DNA of 64,000 bases, taken from assembly GCA_021404785.1 (NCBI GenBank), contig QWHH01000003.1, positions 1 through 64,000 of the forward strand. Reading direction: 5' to 3'. The notes beneath the pieces were generated by a model. The model searched no databases. It was not told the origin of the DNA and worked only from the letters and a program-made list of their open reading frames with translations. The stretch comes from Lysobacterales bacterium PRO7. GTDB lineage: Bacteria > Pseudomonadota > Gammaproteobacteria > Xanthomonadales > Rhodanobacteraceae. Numbering within the stretch: the stretch's first letter is position 1; each line of letters opens with the position of its first letter. This document shows, piece after piece, positions 6,071-14,794 of this stretch. The position numbers and the translations under genes are program-made.

Positions 6071-8539
6071 TTACTTCAGGTTCGCCTCGAACAACTTGTA
6101 GATGCGCTTGTATTCATCCAACCACGAATCCGCGTTCGTGAACCCATGCCGGTCGAGCGGATATAGCGAGAGGCTGAAATTGTCCTTGTGCAGTTCGATC
6201 AGGCGCTCGTACAGGCGCGCGGAATCCTGGAACATCACGTTGTTGTCCATCACGCCGTGGCAGATCAGCAACGGATCGCGCAGGTTTGATGCGAACTCGA
6301 TCGGCGACGAGCGCCGGTACGCCATCGGATCGTCCTGCGGCCGGTTGAGGATGTCCGAGGTATAGCCGTCGTCGTACAGCATCCAGTCGCTGACCGGGCG
6401 CAACGCCGCACCGGCGGCGAATTCGCCGGGCGCGCGGAACAGCGCCATCAGGGTCATGAAGCCGCCGTAGGAGCCGCCATAAACGCCGACACGTTTCGGA
6501 TCGGCGTTCCAGTTCTTCACCATCCACGCCTTTCCGTCGAGCAGGTCTTCGAGTTCCGGATGACCCATGTCGCGGTAGATCGCGGTGCGCCAGTCGCGGC
6601 CGTAGCCTTCGGACGCGCGGTAATCCATGTCGATGACGATGTAGCCGTGTTGCAACAGCAGGTTGTTGAACATCTGCTCGCGGAAGTAGTACGACCAGTT
6701 CGCGGTGACGTCCTGCAGGTAGCCGGCGCCATGCACGAAGATCACGGCCGGATGCGGTTTGGATTTGTCATAGTCCGCTGGCGCGTAGAACTTGGCCCAG
6801 ATCGAGCCCTTGAAGTGCGTCGATGGCACCTGCACGTACTGCGGGGCGACCCAGTCCAGCGCCTTGTAGGCGGCGGTGCGCGTGTCGGTGAGTTCGTGCG
6901 GCGCGCCGCTGCCGTCGGCATTGACGACCGCGAGTTGCGGCGGGATGTAGGGCGTGGAATGCGTGATCAGCAACTTGCTGCCATCGTGCGACAGCGAGAA
7001 GCTGTCCATGCCTTGATAGCGGGTTACTCGTTGCAGTTCGCCGCCGTCGACACTGACGCGATAGACGTCGTAAGCCCAGGGTTTTTCCGCATTCGCGCGC
7101 ACGTAGAACCAGCGTCCGTCGTTCGAAAGCAGCGGTCGCGATACTTCGAAATTGCCGTGCGTGAGTTGTTTCGCCTTGCCGTCGAGCGATTTCGTATACA
7201 GATGTGCGTAGCCGGATTCCTCGGATACGTACCACAGCGTGCGGCTGTCGTTTTCCCAGCCGAATTCGTTGAAGTTCCAGTTGATCCAATGTTTGTCGGT
7301 GAGCCTGTCCTGCAGAACGAGGGTTGGCTTGGTGGGGCCCAAAGTCGCGATCCAGCGATCCTTGTTGTCGATTGCGCGCAATTGCACGGCCGCCTGTGTG
7401 CCATCACGCGTGAACGCGATGCCGGCGATTTGCAGGTCGCGCTCCTTCGCCTCGGTGGATTTGCCGAATTTTCCACTTTTATCTTTTTTCTCACCACCCT
7501 TATCGGAATCGGCCGCCTTGAGCAAGCCAGCCTTTTCATTCTCGGCACGGATCGCCGCGAGCGGGTCGTCGTGGATGCCGGGCAAGGTGCCGACATCGAT
7601 CTTCGTCTGCGTGTGCTTGACCAGATCGAATAGCCACAGCGTCTGCGGCGCGGGCGGATTGCGGCCGGCGTCGCGGCGCAGCGATTCGAACTCCGGATAA
7701 CCGGTGTCGGTGACGTAGCGGATCAGCTTGGGCTGTTCGCCGCGCTCGTAACCCTTTTCGACCGTGACCGCAAGCAGCCAGCGCACGTCGGGCGACAGTT
7801 CCGTATCCTCGATGCGCACCTTGTCGCCCAGATAAAACGGCAACGGCGCGCGGCTGGCGTCGCTGCGCTGCATCGCCTGCGCGTGTTCGCGGCTTTCCTT
7901 CTTGTCCTTGTCCAGTTGTTGCAATGTGCTGAACAGGCGCATCTGTTCGGCGCGCAGCACATCGTCCTTCGGCGCGGCGTCGGGATCGTCCTCGGTTTTC
8001 AGGATGGCGGCGGGCGACGTGACGCCACTGCCGATGTCGTGCACGAACCAGTCGTTGCCACTGTGGAAACTGAGCAATCGGCCATTCGCGGAGAACTGCA
8101 AGTCGGCGTGGCGCTGGTTATCGCGCGTGACCTGCGTCGTTGTGCCGCTGCGCAAGTCGCGCAGGAACACGTCGCCGTTGCGCACGAATGCGGCGCGCGT
8201 GTTATCGGCCGAGTAAACGGGCTGGCTGCCATCCGCATTTGCCATGGTCGCCGCGTCAATCGTCGCGTCCTTGCCATCGCCCAGATCGATGCGATGCAGG
8301 TCGTACACCGGCGAGCCGCTGCGCTTGAGCTTGTAATAGACGGATTTGCCATCGACGCTGAAATACGGCGCGCCGCCGCCTTCCTCGAATTCCTCGGGCA
8401 CCTGGATCTGCCCGGCGATCCAGTCCGGATCCGCCATGATCTGTTCCAGACTGAGCGGTGCCGGCGCGGCCTGCGCGAGCGCGGCGGATGAGGTGATGAG
8501 TGAAAAGGCGGCAACGGCGGCGATGCGGGACACGGGCAC
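6071..8539 (-). CDS. Secreted S9-family serine peptidase
   Basis: This 822-residue protein has an N-terminal signal peptide (cleavage near AAALAQA, residue 23), an N-terminal beta-propeller region with WD/PD40-like repeats, and a C-terminal alpha/beta-hydrolase domain. The catalytic triad is visible: Ser690 in GGSYGG, Asp765 in HGVMDNN and His798 in DRHGF. It belongs to the prolyl oligopeptidase/dipeptidyl-peptidase IV/acylaminoacyl-peptidase group and should cleave short peptides in the periplasm or outside the cell. The gene is monocistronic and divergent from the esterase gene. Exact specificity cannot be read from the sequence. Confidence 0.93.
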   Translation of the reverse strand: MPVSRIAAVAAFSLITSSAALAQAAPAPLSLEQIMADPDWIAGQIQVPEEFEEGGGAPYFSVDGKSVYYKLKRSGSPVYDLHRIDLGDGKDATIDAATMANADGSQPVYSADNTRAAFVRNGDVFLRDLRSGTTTQVTRDNQRHADLQFSANGRLLSFHSGNDWFVHDIGSGVTSPAAILKTEDDPDAAPKDDVLRAEQMRLFSTLQQLDKDKKESREHAQAMQRSDASRAPLPFYLGDKVRIEDTELSPDVRWLLAVTVEKGYERGEQPKLIRYVTDTGYPEFESLRRDAGRNPPAPQTLWLFDLVKHTQTKIDVGTLPGIHDDPLAAIRAENEKAGLLKAADSDKGGEKKDKSGKFGKSTEAKERDLQIAGIAFTRDGTQAAVQLRAIDNKDRWIATLGPTKPTLVLQDRLTDKHWINWNFNEFGWENDSRTLWYVSEESGYAHLYTKSLDGKAKQLTHGNFEVSRPLLSNDGRWFYVRANAEKPWAYDVYRVSVDGGELQRVTRYQGMDSFSLSHDGSKLLITHSTPYIPPQLAVVNADGSGAPHELTDTRTAAYKALDWVAPQYVQVPSTHFKGSIWAKFYAPADYDKSKPHPAVIFVHGAGYLQDVTANWSYYFREQMFNNLLLQHGYIVIDMDYRASEGYGRDWRTAIYRDMGHPELEDLLDGKAWMVKNWNADPKRVGVYGGSYGGFMTLMALFRAPGEFAAGAALRPVSDWMLYDDGYTSDILNRPQDDPMAYRRSSPIEFASNLRDPLLICHGVMDNNVMFQDSARLYERLIELHKDNFSLSLYPLDRHGFTNADSWLDEYKRIYKLFEANLK

Positions 8540-8664
8540 ATCCTCGAAACGAAAACGCGCAGCATAGCGTCAGCGCGCGCCTCCGCAAGCGGCCGAAAGT
8601 CATGCGCGCTGGCAGATGGGGGCCAAATCCGGCACCATGCTCGCGCCGCCGCCAAGGATCCGCC

Positions 8665-9330
8665 ATGCCCCTGCCCTGCATCGAAAAGACCACCGGGCCG
8701 AACCCGCGTCATGCCGTGATCTGGTTGCATGGCTTGGGCGCAGACGGCAACGATTTCCTGCCGATCGTGCCGGAACTGGTCGATCCGAACTGGCCGCCGC
8801 TGCGCTTCGTGTTTCCGCATGCGCCGGTGCGTCCGATCACGATCAATGGCGGCATGGCGATGCGCGCGTGGTACGACATCTCCGGCATGGAGATCGCGCA
8901 GCGCCAGGATGAGGCCGGCATCCGCGCCTCGATCGGTTTGCTCGAAGAACTCATCCAGCGAGAAACCGCGCGTGGTACCGCGGCGGCAAACATTTTCCTC
9001 GCCGGATTCTCGCAAGGCGGCGCGATCGTGCTGTCCGGCGGCATCCGCCACACGCACAAGCTCGGCGGCATCATCGCCCTGTCTACGTACTTGCCGATGG
9101 CGGAAAAGACCGACGCCGAGGCGAGCGCAGGCAATCGCGCCACGCCGATCTTCATGGCCCACGGCATGCTCGATCCGACGATTTCGCATGCGCTCGGCGA
9201 GATGAGCCGAGACTACCTCGTGCAGCGCGGCTACACGGTTGACTGGCACGCGTACCCGATGGCGCACCAGGTCTGCATGGAGGAGATTGCGGATTTGCGT
9301 GCATGGATGTCGCCGAGGTTAGCCAATTGA
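8665..9330 (+). CDS. Carboxylesterase/lysophospholipase-like alpha/beta hydrolase
   Basis: This 221-residue cytoplasmic hydrolase is of the phospholipase/carboxylesterase family (Pfam Abhydrolase_2). The HGLGADGNDF oxyanion region lies at 22-31, nucleophile Ser116 in GFSQGG, Asp170 in HGMLDP and His201 in MAHQV. The length is typical (about 220). The reading frame is open further upstream, but ATG 8665 with AAGGA at spacing six gives the family N-terminus. It should hydrolyse short-chain esters or lysophospholipids. Between it and algZ lies an 87-bp repeat. Confidence 0.92.
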   Translation: MPLPCIEKTTGPNPRHAVIWLHGLGADGNDFLPIVPELVDPNWPPLRFVFPHAPVRPITINGGMAMRAWYDISGMEIAQRQDEAGIRASIGLLEELIQRETARGTAAANIFLAGFSQGGAIVLSGGIRHTHKLGGIIALSTYLPMAEKTDAEASAGNRATPIFMAHGMLDPTISHALGEMSRDYLVQRGYTVDWHAYPMAHQVCMEEIADLRAWMSPRLAN

Positions 9331-9363
9331 GATTTTCAGAGATGAACGACGCATTTTCTTGTT

Positions 9364-9450
9364 CGTCATTCCGGCAGGGACTGCCGGAATCCAGTTGCCA
9401 AGGACGGCATCCCTGCAGTCTGGATACCGGCAATCCATGCCGGTATGACG
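9364..9450. repeat. 87-bp dispersed inverted-repeat element, copy 1
   Basis: The element begins CGTCATTCCGGC and ends GCCGGTATGACG, forming imperfect terminal inverted repeats, with two internal hairpins (GCCGGAATCCAG and CTGGATACCGGC). It has the same length, ends and layout as copy 2 at 25379-25465, while the middle differs. It resembles REP/MITE-like intergenic elements. No coding capacity. Confidence 0.75.
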
Positions 9451-9479
9451 TTATTCCATTACGAATCTCTCTCTAGCCG

Positions 9480-10532
9480 ATGGCCGCATCCACCGACGAA
9501 CGCCCCCGCTGGCTGCCGGATTTTTGCAGCCTGCCGGTGTTGTTCGCGGTAATGGTGGTAGCGGAGTTGCTGGTCCTCGTCGCGGAAATCGCGCCGAGCG
9601 ACGAAACCCGCCCGCTGCTGCCACGCCTGGCCACGGTCAGCGTTTTCGCGCAATGGCTGGCGCTGGTGTGCGCGGTGTGCCTGTGCAAGCTGCGGCCGCA
9701 ACTGGAAAAGCTCTCGCCGTGGCTCGGCGTCATCACCGCGTATGCACTGATGCTCGCGGTCACCGTGATCGGCAGTGCCCTGGTGTTCGAGATCGACCAC
9801 CAGCTCGGCTTGAACCTTACCTTGCCGGCGCAATTCGAGGGCCGCTTCATCTGGCGCAGCGCGGTGCTGTGCGCCCTGCTCGGCGCGGCGCTGCTGCGCT
9901 ATTTCTACGTGATCGAACAGTGGCGCGCGCGCGTGCGCGCGGAGGCCAAGGCGCGCTTCGAGGCGCTGCAGGCGCGCATCCGTCCGCACTTTTTGTTCAA
10001 CAGCATGAACACGATCGCGAGCCTGATCCGCAGCCGTCCCGCGGATGCGGAACGCGCGGTGGAGGATTTGTCCGACCTGTTCCGCGCTGCGCTCGGGCGC
10101 GATTCGGCGCTGAGTACGCTCGGCGCCGAACTCGACCTGATGCGCCGTTACCTCGACATCGAAAAACTTCGTCTCGGCGAGCGCCTGCGCGTGGACATGG
10201 CCGTGGACGAACTTCCGCAAGACCTGCCGATTCCCGCGCTGCTGCTGCAGCCGCTGGTGGAAAACGCGATCTACCATGGCATCCAGGCGCTGCCCGAAGG
10301 CGGCACGGTGAGCGTGCGCGGCCACCGCGAAACGAACGCGGTAATCCTGGAAATCCGCAATCCGCAGCCGCCGCAATCCGTGCGCGCCGCGCCGCGCAAC
10401 GGAATTGCATTGGACAACACGCGCGCGCGCATCGAGTACCATTTCGGCACGCGCGGAACGCTCGCCGTCGACAACGGCGCCGAGGAATTCGTCTGCGTGG
10501 TGAGACTGCCCGATGAAAGTCCTGATCGTTGA
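9480..10532 (+). CDS. algZ: LytS/AlgZ-type sensor histidine kinase
   Basis: This 350-residue inner-membrane kinase has four predicted membrane segments in residues 15-140, then a His-kinase domain of the LytS/YehU type with phospho-acceptor His170 in RPHFLFNSMN and an HATPase N-box LVENAIYHG. It should phosphorylate the AlgR-type regulator encoded next, whose start it overlaps by 20 bases. The order algZ-algR-hemC is the one known from Pseudomonas and xanthomonads. No strong ribosome-binding site precedes ATG 9480. Confidence 0.9.
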   Translation: MAASTDERPRWLPDFCSLPVLFAVMVVAELLVLVAEIAPSDETRPLLPRLATVSVFAQWLALVCAVCLCKLRPQLEKLSPWLGVITAYALMLAVTVIGSALVFEIDHQLGLNLTLPAQFEGRFIWRSAVLCALLGAALLRYFYVIEQWRARVRAEAKARFEALQARIRPHFLFNSMNTIASLIRSRPADAERAVEDLSDLFRAALGRDSALSTLGAELDLMRRYLDIEKLRLGERLRVDMAVDELPQDLPIPALLLQPLVENAIYHGIQALPEGGTVSVRGHRETNAVILEIRNPQPPQSVRAAPRNGIALDNTRARIEYHFGTRGTLAVDNGAEEFVCVVRLPDESPDR

Positions 10533-11247
10533 CGACGAACCGCTGGCGCGCGAACGCCTCGCCACGCTGCTGCGCGATTGCGGCAATGTGGAAATCGCGG
10601 GCGAGGCCGGTGATGGCCGCACCGCGCTGGAAGCGGCCGCGCGTACGCATCCGGATGTCGTCCTGCTCGACATCCGCATGCCGCTGATGGACGGACTGGA
10701 AACCGCGCGCCACTTCGCCGGTTTCGAGAAACCGCCAGTGATCGTGTTCTGCACCGCCTACGACGAGCACGCGCTCGCCGCATTCGACACCGGCGCGGTG
10801 GATTATCTGGTCAAGCCGGTGCGCGTCGAACGCCTGCGTACCGCGCTGGAACGCGCGCGCCGGTTCAGCGCGGAAGACGTCGTGCGCATGGAATCGGCCA
10901 CGGGCATGCCGGCGCGGCGTGGCCACCTGTGTGCGCGCGTGCGCGGCAACCTCGTGCTCGTGCCGGTCGCCGACATTCATTATTTGCTCGCGGAAGACAA
11001 GTACGTCGTCGTGCATCACGCCAAGGGCGAGGTGCTGATCGAGGAGTCGCTGAAGACACTGGAAGACGAATTCGGCGAACGCTTCGTGCGCATCCACCGC
11101 AATTGCCTGATCGCGCGTGATCGCCTGGGCGGACTCGTGCGCGCTGCGGACGGCAGCATCCACGCGCAGATCGACGGCGTTACCGCGACGCTGGAAGTCA
11201 GCCGGCGGAATCTGCCGGGGCTGCGCAAACTGGTTCGAAGCCTGTGA
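10513..11247 (+). CDS. algR: LytTR-family response regulator AlgR
   Basis: This 244-residue regulator has an N-terminal receiver domain (acidic pair Asp7-Asp8, phospho-acceptor Asp53 in LLDIRMP, Lys in VDYLVKP) and a C-terminal LytTR DNA-binding domain from about residue 140, with the conserved FVRIHRNCL segment. In relatives it controls surface polysaccharide, pili and virulence genes; the targets here are unknown. It overlaps algZ by 20 bases and hemC by four (GTGA), so the three genes form one operon. Confidence 0.93.
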   Translation: MKVLIVDDEPLARERLATLLRDCGNVEIAGEAGDGRTALEAAARTHPDVVLLDIRMPLMDGLETARHFAGFEKPPVIVFCTAYDEHALAAFDTGAVDYLVKPVRVERLRTALERARRFSAEDVVRMESATGMPARRGHLCARVRGNLVLVPVADIHYLLAEDKYVVVHHAKGEVLIEESLKTLEDEFGERFVRIHRNCLIARDRLGGLVRAADGSIHAQIDGVTATLEVSRRNLPGLRKLVRSL

Positions 11248-12161
11248 AACACGCGCTGCGCATTGCCACACGCAAAAGCGCGCTCGCGTTGTGGCAGGCC
11301 GAGCACGTCGCCGCGCTGCTGCGCGCCGCGCATCCGCAGTTGGGTGTGGAACTGGTGCCCATGACCACGCGTGGCGACCGTATCCTGGACCGTCCGCTCG
11401 CCGACATCGGCGGCAAGGGCCTGTTCCTGAAGGAACTGGAAGTCGCCATGCGCGAACACCGCGCCGACGTCGCGGTGCATTCGTTCAAGGATGTGCCGAT
11501 GTTGCTCGAACCCGGCTTTGCCATCGGCGCCGTGCTCGAGCGCGCCGATGCCGCCGACGCCTTCGTGTCGAATGCGTTTGTGCATCTGGACGACCTGCCG
11601 CAGGGGGCGCGCGTGGGCACTTCGTCGCTGCGCCGGCAGGCGCAGTTGTGCGCGCGGCGCCCCGATCTGCAATTGCTGGATCTGCGCGGCAACGTCAACA
11701 CGCGCCTGGCGAAACTCGACGACGGCGACTACGATGCGATCGTGCTCGCCTGCGCGGGACTCGAACGCCTGGGACTCGCAGGCCGCATCCGCAGCCGGCT
11801 CGAGCCGCCGCACTGGTTGCCGGCCGCCGCGCAAGGCGCGATCGCAATCGAACATCGCGCTGGCGATACGCGCATCGCCGAGTTGCTCGCGCCGCTGCAC
11901 GACGACGCGACCGCGCGTTGCGTCGGCGCAGAACGCGCGATGACGCGCCATCTGCAAGGCAATTGCCAGGTGCCGATAGCGGCGTTCTGCATCGAAACCG
12001 AAATCGGCTTGCATCTTTCCGGATTGGTCGGCGATGCGACGAATGGAAAACTCATCCGCGCCGACGACGACGGGCAATCCGAAGCACCGGATGCGCTCGG
12101 CGAGCGCGTGGCGGGGCAATTGCTCGCGCAAGGTGCGGGCGAATTGCTGGGCCATAAATGA
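11244..12161 (+). CDS. hemC: Hydroxymethylbilane synthase (porphobilinogen deaminase)
   Basis: This 305-residue cytoplasmic enzyme condenses four porphobilinogen molecules to hydroxymethylbilane in haem synthesis. Visible signatures are [10 protein letters not shown] at the N-terminus, the [10 protein letters not shown] substrate-binding stretch, and the dipyrromethane cofactor attachment Cys241 in QGNCQVP. It starts with GTG in a four-base overlap with algR. hemD does not follow, unlike in many relatives; a terminator-like hairpin comes right after the stop. Confidence 0.96.
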   Translation: MKHALRIATRKSALALWQAEHVAALLRAAHPQLGVELVPMTTRGDRILDRPLADIGGKGLFLKELEVAMREHRADVAVHSFKDVPMLLEPGFAIGAVLERADAADAFVSNAFVHLDDLPQGARVGTSSLRRQAQLCARRPDLQLLDLRGNVNTRLAKLDDGDYDAIVLACAGLERLGLAGRIRSRLEPPHWLPAAAQGAIAIEHRAGDTRIAELLAPLHDDATARCVGAERAMTRHLQGNCQVPIAAFCIETEIGLHLSGLVGDATNGKLIRADDDGQSEAPDALGERVAGQLLAQGAGELLGHK

Positions 12162-12185
12162 CAACGGGCCCGCGCGGGCCCGTTG
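12162..12185. terminator. Hairpin between convergent hemC and DUF481 genes
   Basis: A near-perfect palindrome (CAACGGGCCC followed by GGGCCCGTTG) starts immediately after the hemC stop. It has no clear T-run on either side, so it may be a strong stem that ends transcription in both directions or only protects the 3' ends. Coordinates may be off by a base. Confidence 0.5.
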
Positions 12186-12204
12186 CCGTGTCGCGATCGT
12201 CGGG

Positions 12205-12984
12205 TCAGAAGTTGTAGACGAGATTCGTCGTAAACAGTCCGTCCGTCTTCTTGAAACCCGGCTCCACATCCGAGTTGTGGCGGATCTGGTAGCCGACCTT
12301 GAGCGCGAGCTTGCTGTTCATCTTCACCGCCAGGCCCGCATCGTTCTGGAAGAACTTGTTGTTGCTGCCGGCTTCGACCACGAACGTGTCGACAAACGCC
12401 ACGGTGTCGCTGAAGTTGTGCTTGTAGGTGAGCTTGCCGCGCGCGACGAGGTTGTTCTCGGAATCCGGCGTGACCTTGACCGGCGGCGATTGCGGATCGA
12501 CCGGCAACAGAATGTACGAAGCTGGCTGCGCGACCTTGTAACCCGGGCCGATTTCCACCGCCAGTTCGTCGCTCGCATTCTTCAGGATCTGGTAGCCATA
12601 GCCGATCGACACGATGTACTGGTAATCGTAGGACGAGAACTCGTCGTGCTCGTAGCGCGCCGCGCCGACGATGTAGCTGCGCTCGTCGAACTTGTAGCCG
12701 AGCGAGGCGCCGCCTTCGTAGCGGTTCGCGGTCAGGTCATAACCGGCCGGCGTATTGGCCTTGTTGCGCAGCGCAAGCAGGTAGAAATCGTCGGTCCACT
12801 GGTCGTCGTTGAACTTGATGTCGAGTTTGGCGTTGAGGTTCTGCGACTTGGTGTTGCCGCTGGCGATCGACAAGCCGGCTTCGCCGCTGCCCGACCAGCC
12901 GATCGGCGGCGCGGGGGGCGGATCAGCGAGCGCGGCCAGCGGCAGCGCGAGCAAAACGGCGGATGCGAGTAACGTCGTTTTCAT
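12205..12984 (-). CDS. DUF481 (YdiY-like) outer-membrane protein
   Basis: This 259-residue protein has a cleavable signal peptide (MKTTLLASAVLLALPLAALA) followed by a beta-strand-rich body that starts GWSGSGEAGLSIASGNT and ends in the aromatic Phe typical of outer-membrane beta barrels (NLVYNF). It matches the DUF481/YdiY salt-induced outer-membrane family. AAGGAA before ATG 12984 fixes the start, although the frame is open further upstream. The gene stands alone, convergent with hemC. Its role is not established. Confidence 0.88.
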   Translation of the reverse strand: MKTTLLASAVLLALPLAALADPPPAPPIGWSGSGEAGLSIASGNTKSQNLNAKLDIKFNDDQWTDDFYLLALRNKANTPAGYDLTANRYEGGASLGYKFDERSYIVGAARYEHDEFSSYDYQYIVSIGYGYQILKNASDELAVEIGPGYKVAQPASYILLPVDPQSPPVKVTPDSENNLVARGKLTYKHNFSDTVAFVDTFVVEAGSNNKFFQNDAGLAVKMNSKLALKVGYQIRHNSDVEPGFKKTDGLFTTNLVYNF

Positions 12985-13094
12985 GGGGATTCCTTGTTCT
13001 GGGGGAGCACGCCGCGTGCGATGCGACGGGCGCGCATTGTACGCGTACGCCGATGCAAAAATGTGGACTTGTGCGCAACGCGTACAAGCGCGGT

Positions 13095-14042
13095 TCAGGG
13101 ATTTTGTGGCCGCGTGCCGCCGTAGTACAGCATCACCACGTGTTTCGCTTGCGCGAAGAACAGCCAGCGCTCGACGAACAGCCCGGCCGTGGCCGCGAAT
13201 GCCGCAATGCATGCCAGGACCGCGCTCCAACCCGGCAACTCAGGCACGGCGGCAGCAGCGACGATGGGCACGGCGCCGATCAGGACGAGACAAATCGTGC
13301 GCAGGCGCGCGGCGTGCTGGCGCGCGAGGACGAAGCCCATTTCCTGCGTCAGGTAATTCTCTTCCGTGTGCGGTGCCTCGACGCTGCGCACGCGGCCGAA
13401 GCGGCCGAGTCCGGTGGCGGATTCAGGTGTCGATGTCGGCGCTTCGCTGTCGATATGCCGCCAGTAAGCGCGCTTGAGCACGACACAGGCGATGGCGAAT
13501 GCGACGACCAACGCGGGCCGCGCTTGCGCGGTGCCGGCCCATCCGCCGATCAGCAACGACCAGCAGGCGCCGCCGAGCAATCCCAGCAGCAGATAACCCG
13601 GCAGCACATAAGGATTGTGCCATGCAGGAATCGTTTTCAGCGATGTGTAGATTCCCGCCGTGCACACAATCGTGATCGCCGCGAGTAAGGCGAGCAACGC
13701 GCCGAGTGCGCGCAACAACGATTCATCCGCGCCGCGCCACAGGCACCACGCCAGCGCGAGCATCGGTACGAAACTCGCCAGCGACGCCACGCCTTCGCGC
13801 GACAGCCACGACGTACGCCATTGCGAAAACGCGCGCCACGCGCGTTGCGGCTGGCCCAGGTGCAGGGTCGAGGAAAGCAGGCCGACGACGACGAACACGG
13901 CGCCGATGGCAAGCGCCAGCAACGCTTCGTTGCGCGCGATCAGCAAAGGATCCGATACGAACACGGCACCGAGAAGAAACAGCAGCCCGTAACCGCAGCC
14001 GGACATGACGGTGAAAAAGATGACGGAAAAAGCTGGGCGCAT
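13095..14042 (-). CDS. soeC: DmsC/NrfD-like membrane anchor subunit (SoeC-like)
   Basis: This 315-residue polytopic membrane protein has eight or so helices and the DmsC signature STLHLGQPQRAWRAFSQWRTSWLSREG near residues 58-85. It should anchor the oxidoreductase to the inner membrane and exchange electrons with the quinone pool. Its ATG overlaps the stop of the iron-sulfur subunit gene by one base (TAATG). It is last in the operon. The SoeC assignment rests on the whole operon; on sequence alone DmsC family is the safe call. Confidence 0.8.
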   Translation of the reverse strand: MRPAFSVIFFTVMSGCGYGLLFLLGAVFVSDPLLIARNEALLALAIGAVFVVVGLLSSTLHLGQPQRAWRAFSQWRTSWLSREGVASLASFVPMLALAWCLWRGADESLLRALGALLALLAAITIVCTAGIYTSLKTIPAWHNPYVLPGYLLLGLLGGACWSLLIGGWAGTAQARPALVVAFAIACVVLKRAYWRHIDSEAPTSTPESATGLGRFGRVRSVEAPHTEENYLTQEMGFVLARQHAARLRTICLVLIGAVPIVAAAAVPELPGWSAVLACIAAFAATAGLFVERWLFFAQAKHVVMLYYGGTRPQNP

Positions 14043-14794
14043 TATCTGGACAGCACCTTGTCGATCCAGCGCAGCAGCGGCGACGCAGTGGAAAAATCCG
14101 TTTTTTCATCGCTCGTGGGTTTCGGTGTGGAGCCGCAACCATCGCGCCGCGGCCGCGGCGGCAGGTACTTGTTCACCGGCTTGTAGCCCATTTCGGGCAT
14201 GAGGTCGTAGCCGCCGCGTTCGGCGACGAGTTTCGACACAGTCGAATCCGGATCGCCCAGGTCGCCGAAATGGCGCGCGCGTGTCGGACATGCCATCACG
14301 CAGGCCGGCTGTCGATCGACCTCCTCGAACGATTCGTTGTAGATGCGATCCACGCACAGCGTGCACTTCTGCATGACGCCACGCACCTCGGAGTATTCGC
14401 GCGCGCCATACGGACACGCCCACGAACACAGCTTGCAGCCGATGCACTTGTCCTCATCGACCAGCACGATGCCATCCTCGGCGCGCTTGTAGCTCGCGCC
14501 GGTCGGGCACACGGTGACGCAATCCGGCGTCTCGCAATGCAGGCACGAGCGCGGAAAGTGCACCGTCATCGCCGGCTGGTTTTTCTGCGTCGGCTCGACT
14601 TCATACGAATGCACGCGGTTGAACCACACGCCCAGGGGTTCCGCGCCGTAGGGATCCGCGTCCGGCAGCGGGCCGAATTCGCCGCCGTCGTTCCATTCCT
14701 TGCATGCGACCGCGCAGGCGTGACAGCCAACGCAGATATCCAGGTCGATGACCAATCCGAGTTTCTTCGCGGTGGAAGGCGCCAAGCTCGTCAT
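14042..14794 (-). CDS. soeB: Four-cluster ferredoxin-like electron-transfer subunit (SoeB/DmsB-like)
   Basis: This 250-residue protein has four groups of cysteines for four [4Fe-4S] clusters: CVGCHACAVAC near the N-terminus, CLHCETPDCVTVCP, CIGCKLCSWACP, and CTLC with CVMACP. It has no signal peptide and is expected at the cytoplasmic face with the molybdenum subunit. It passes electrons between the catalytic subunit and the membrane anchor. The ATG at 14794 overlaps the permease stop by one base (TGATG), which I used to fix the start; the frame is open further upstream inside the permease gene. Confidence 0.88.
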   Translation of the reverse strand: MTSLAPSTAKKLGLVIDLDICVGCHACAVACKEWNDGGEFGPLPDADPYGAEPLGVWFNRVHSYEVEPTQKNQPAMTVHFPRSCLHCETPDCVTVCPTGASYKRAEDGIVLVDEDKCIGCKLCSWACPYGAREYSEVRGVMQKCTLCVDRIYNESFEEVDRQPACVMACPTRARHFGDLGDPDSTVSKLVAERGGYDLMPEMGYKPVNKYLPPRPRRDGCGSTPKPTSDEKTDFSTASPLLRWIDKVLSR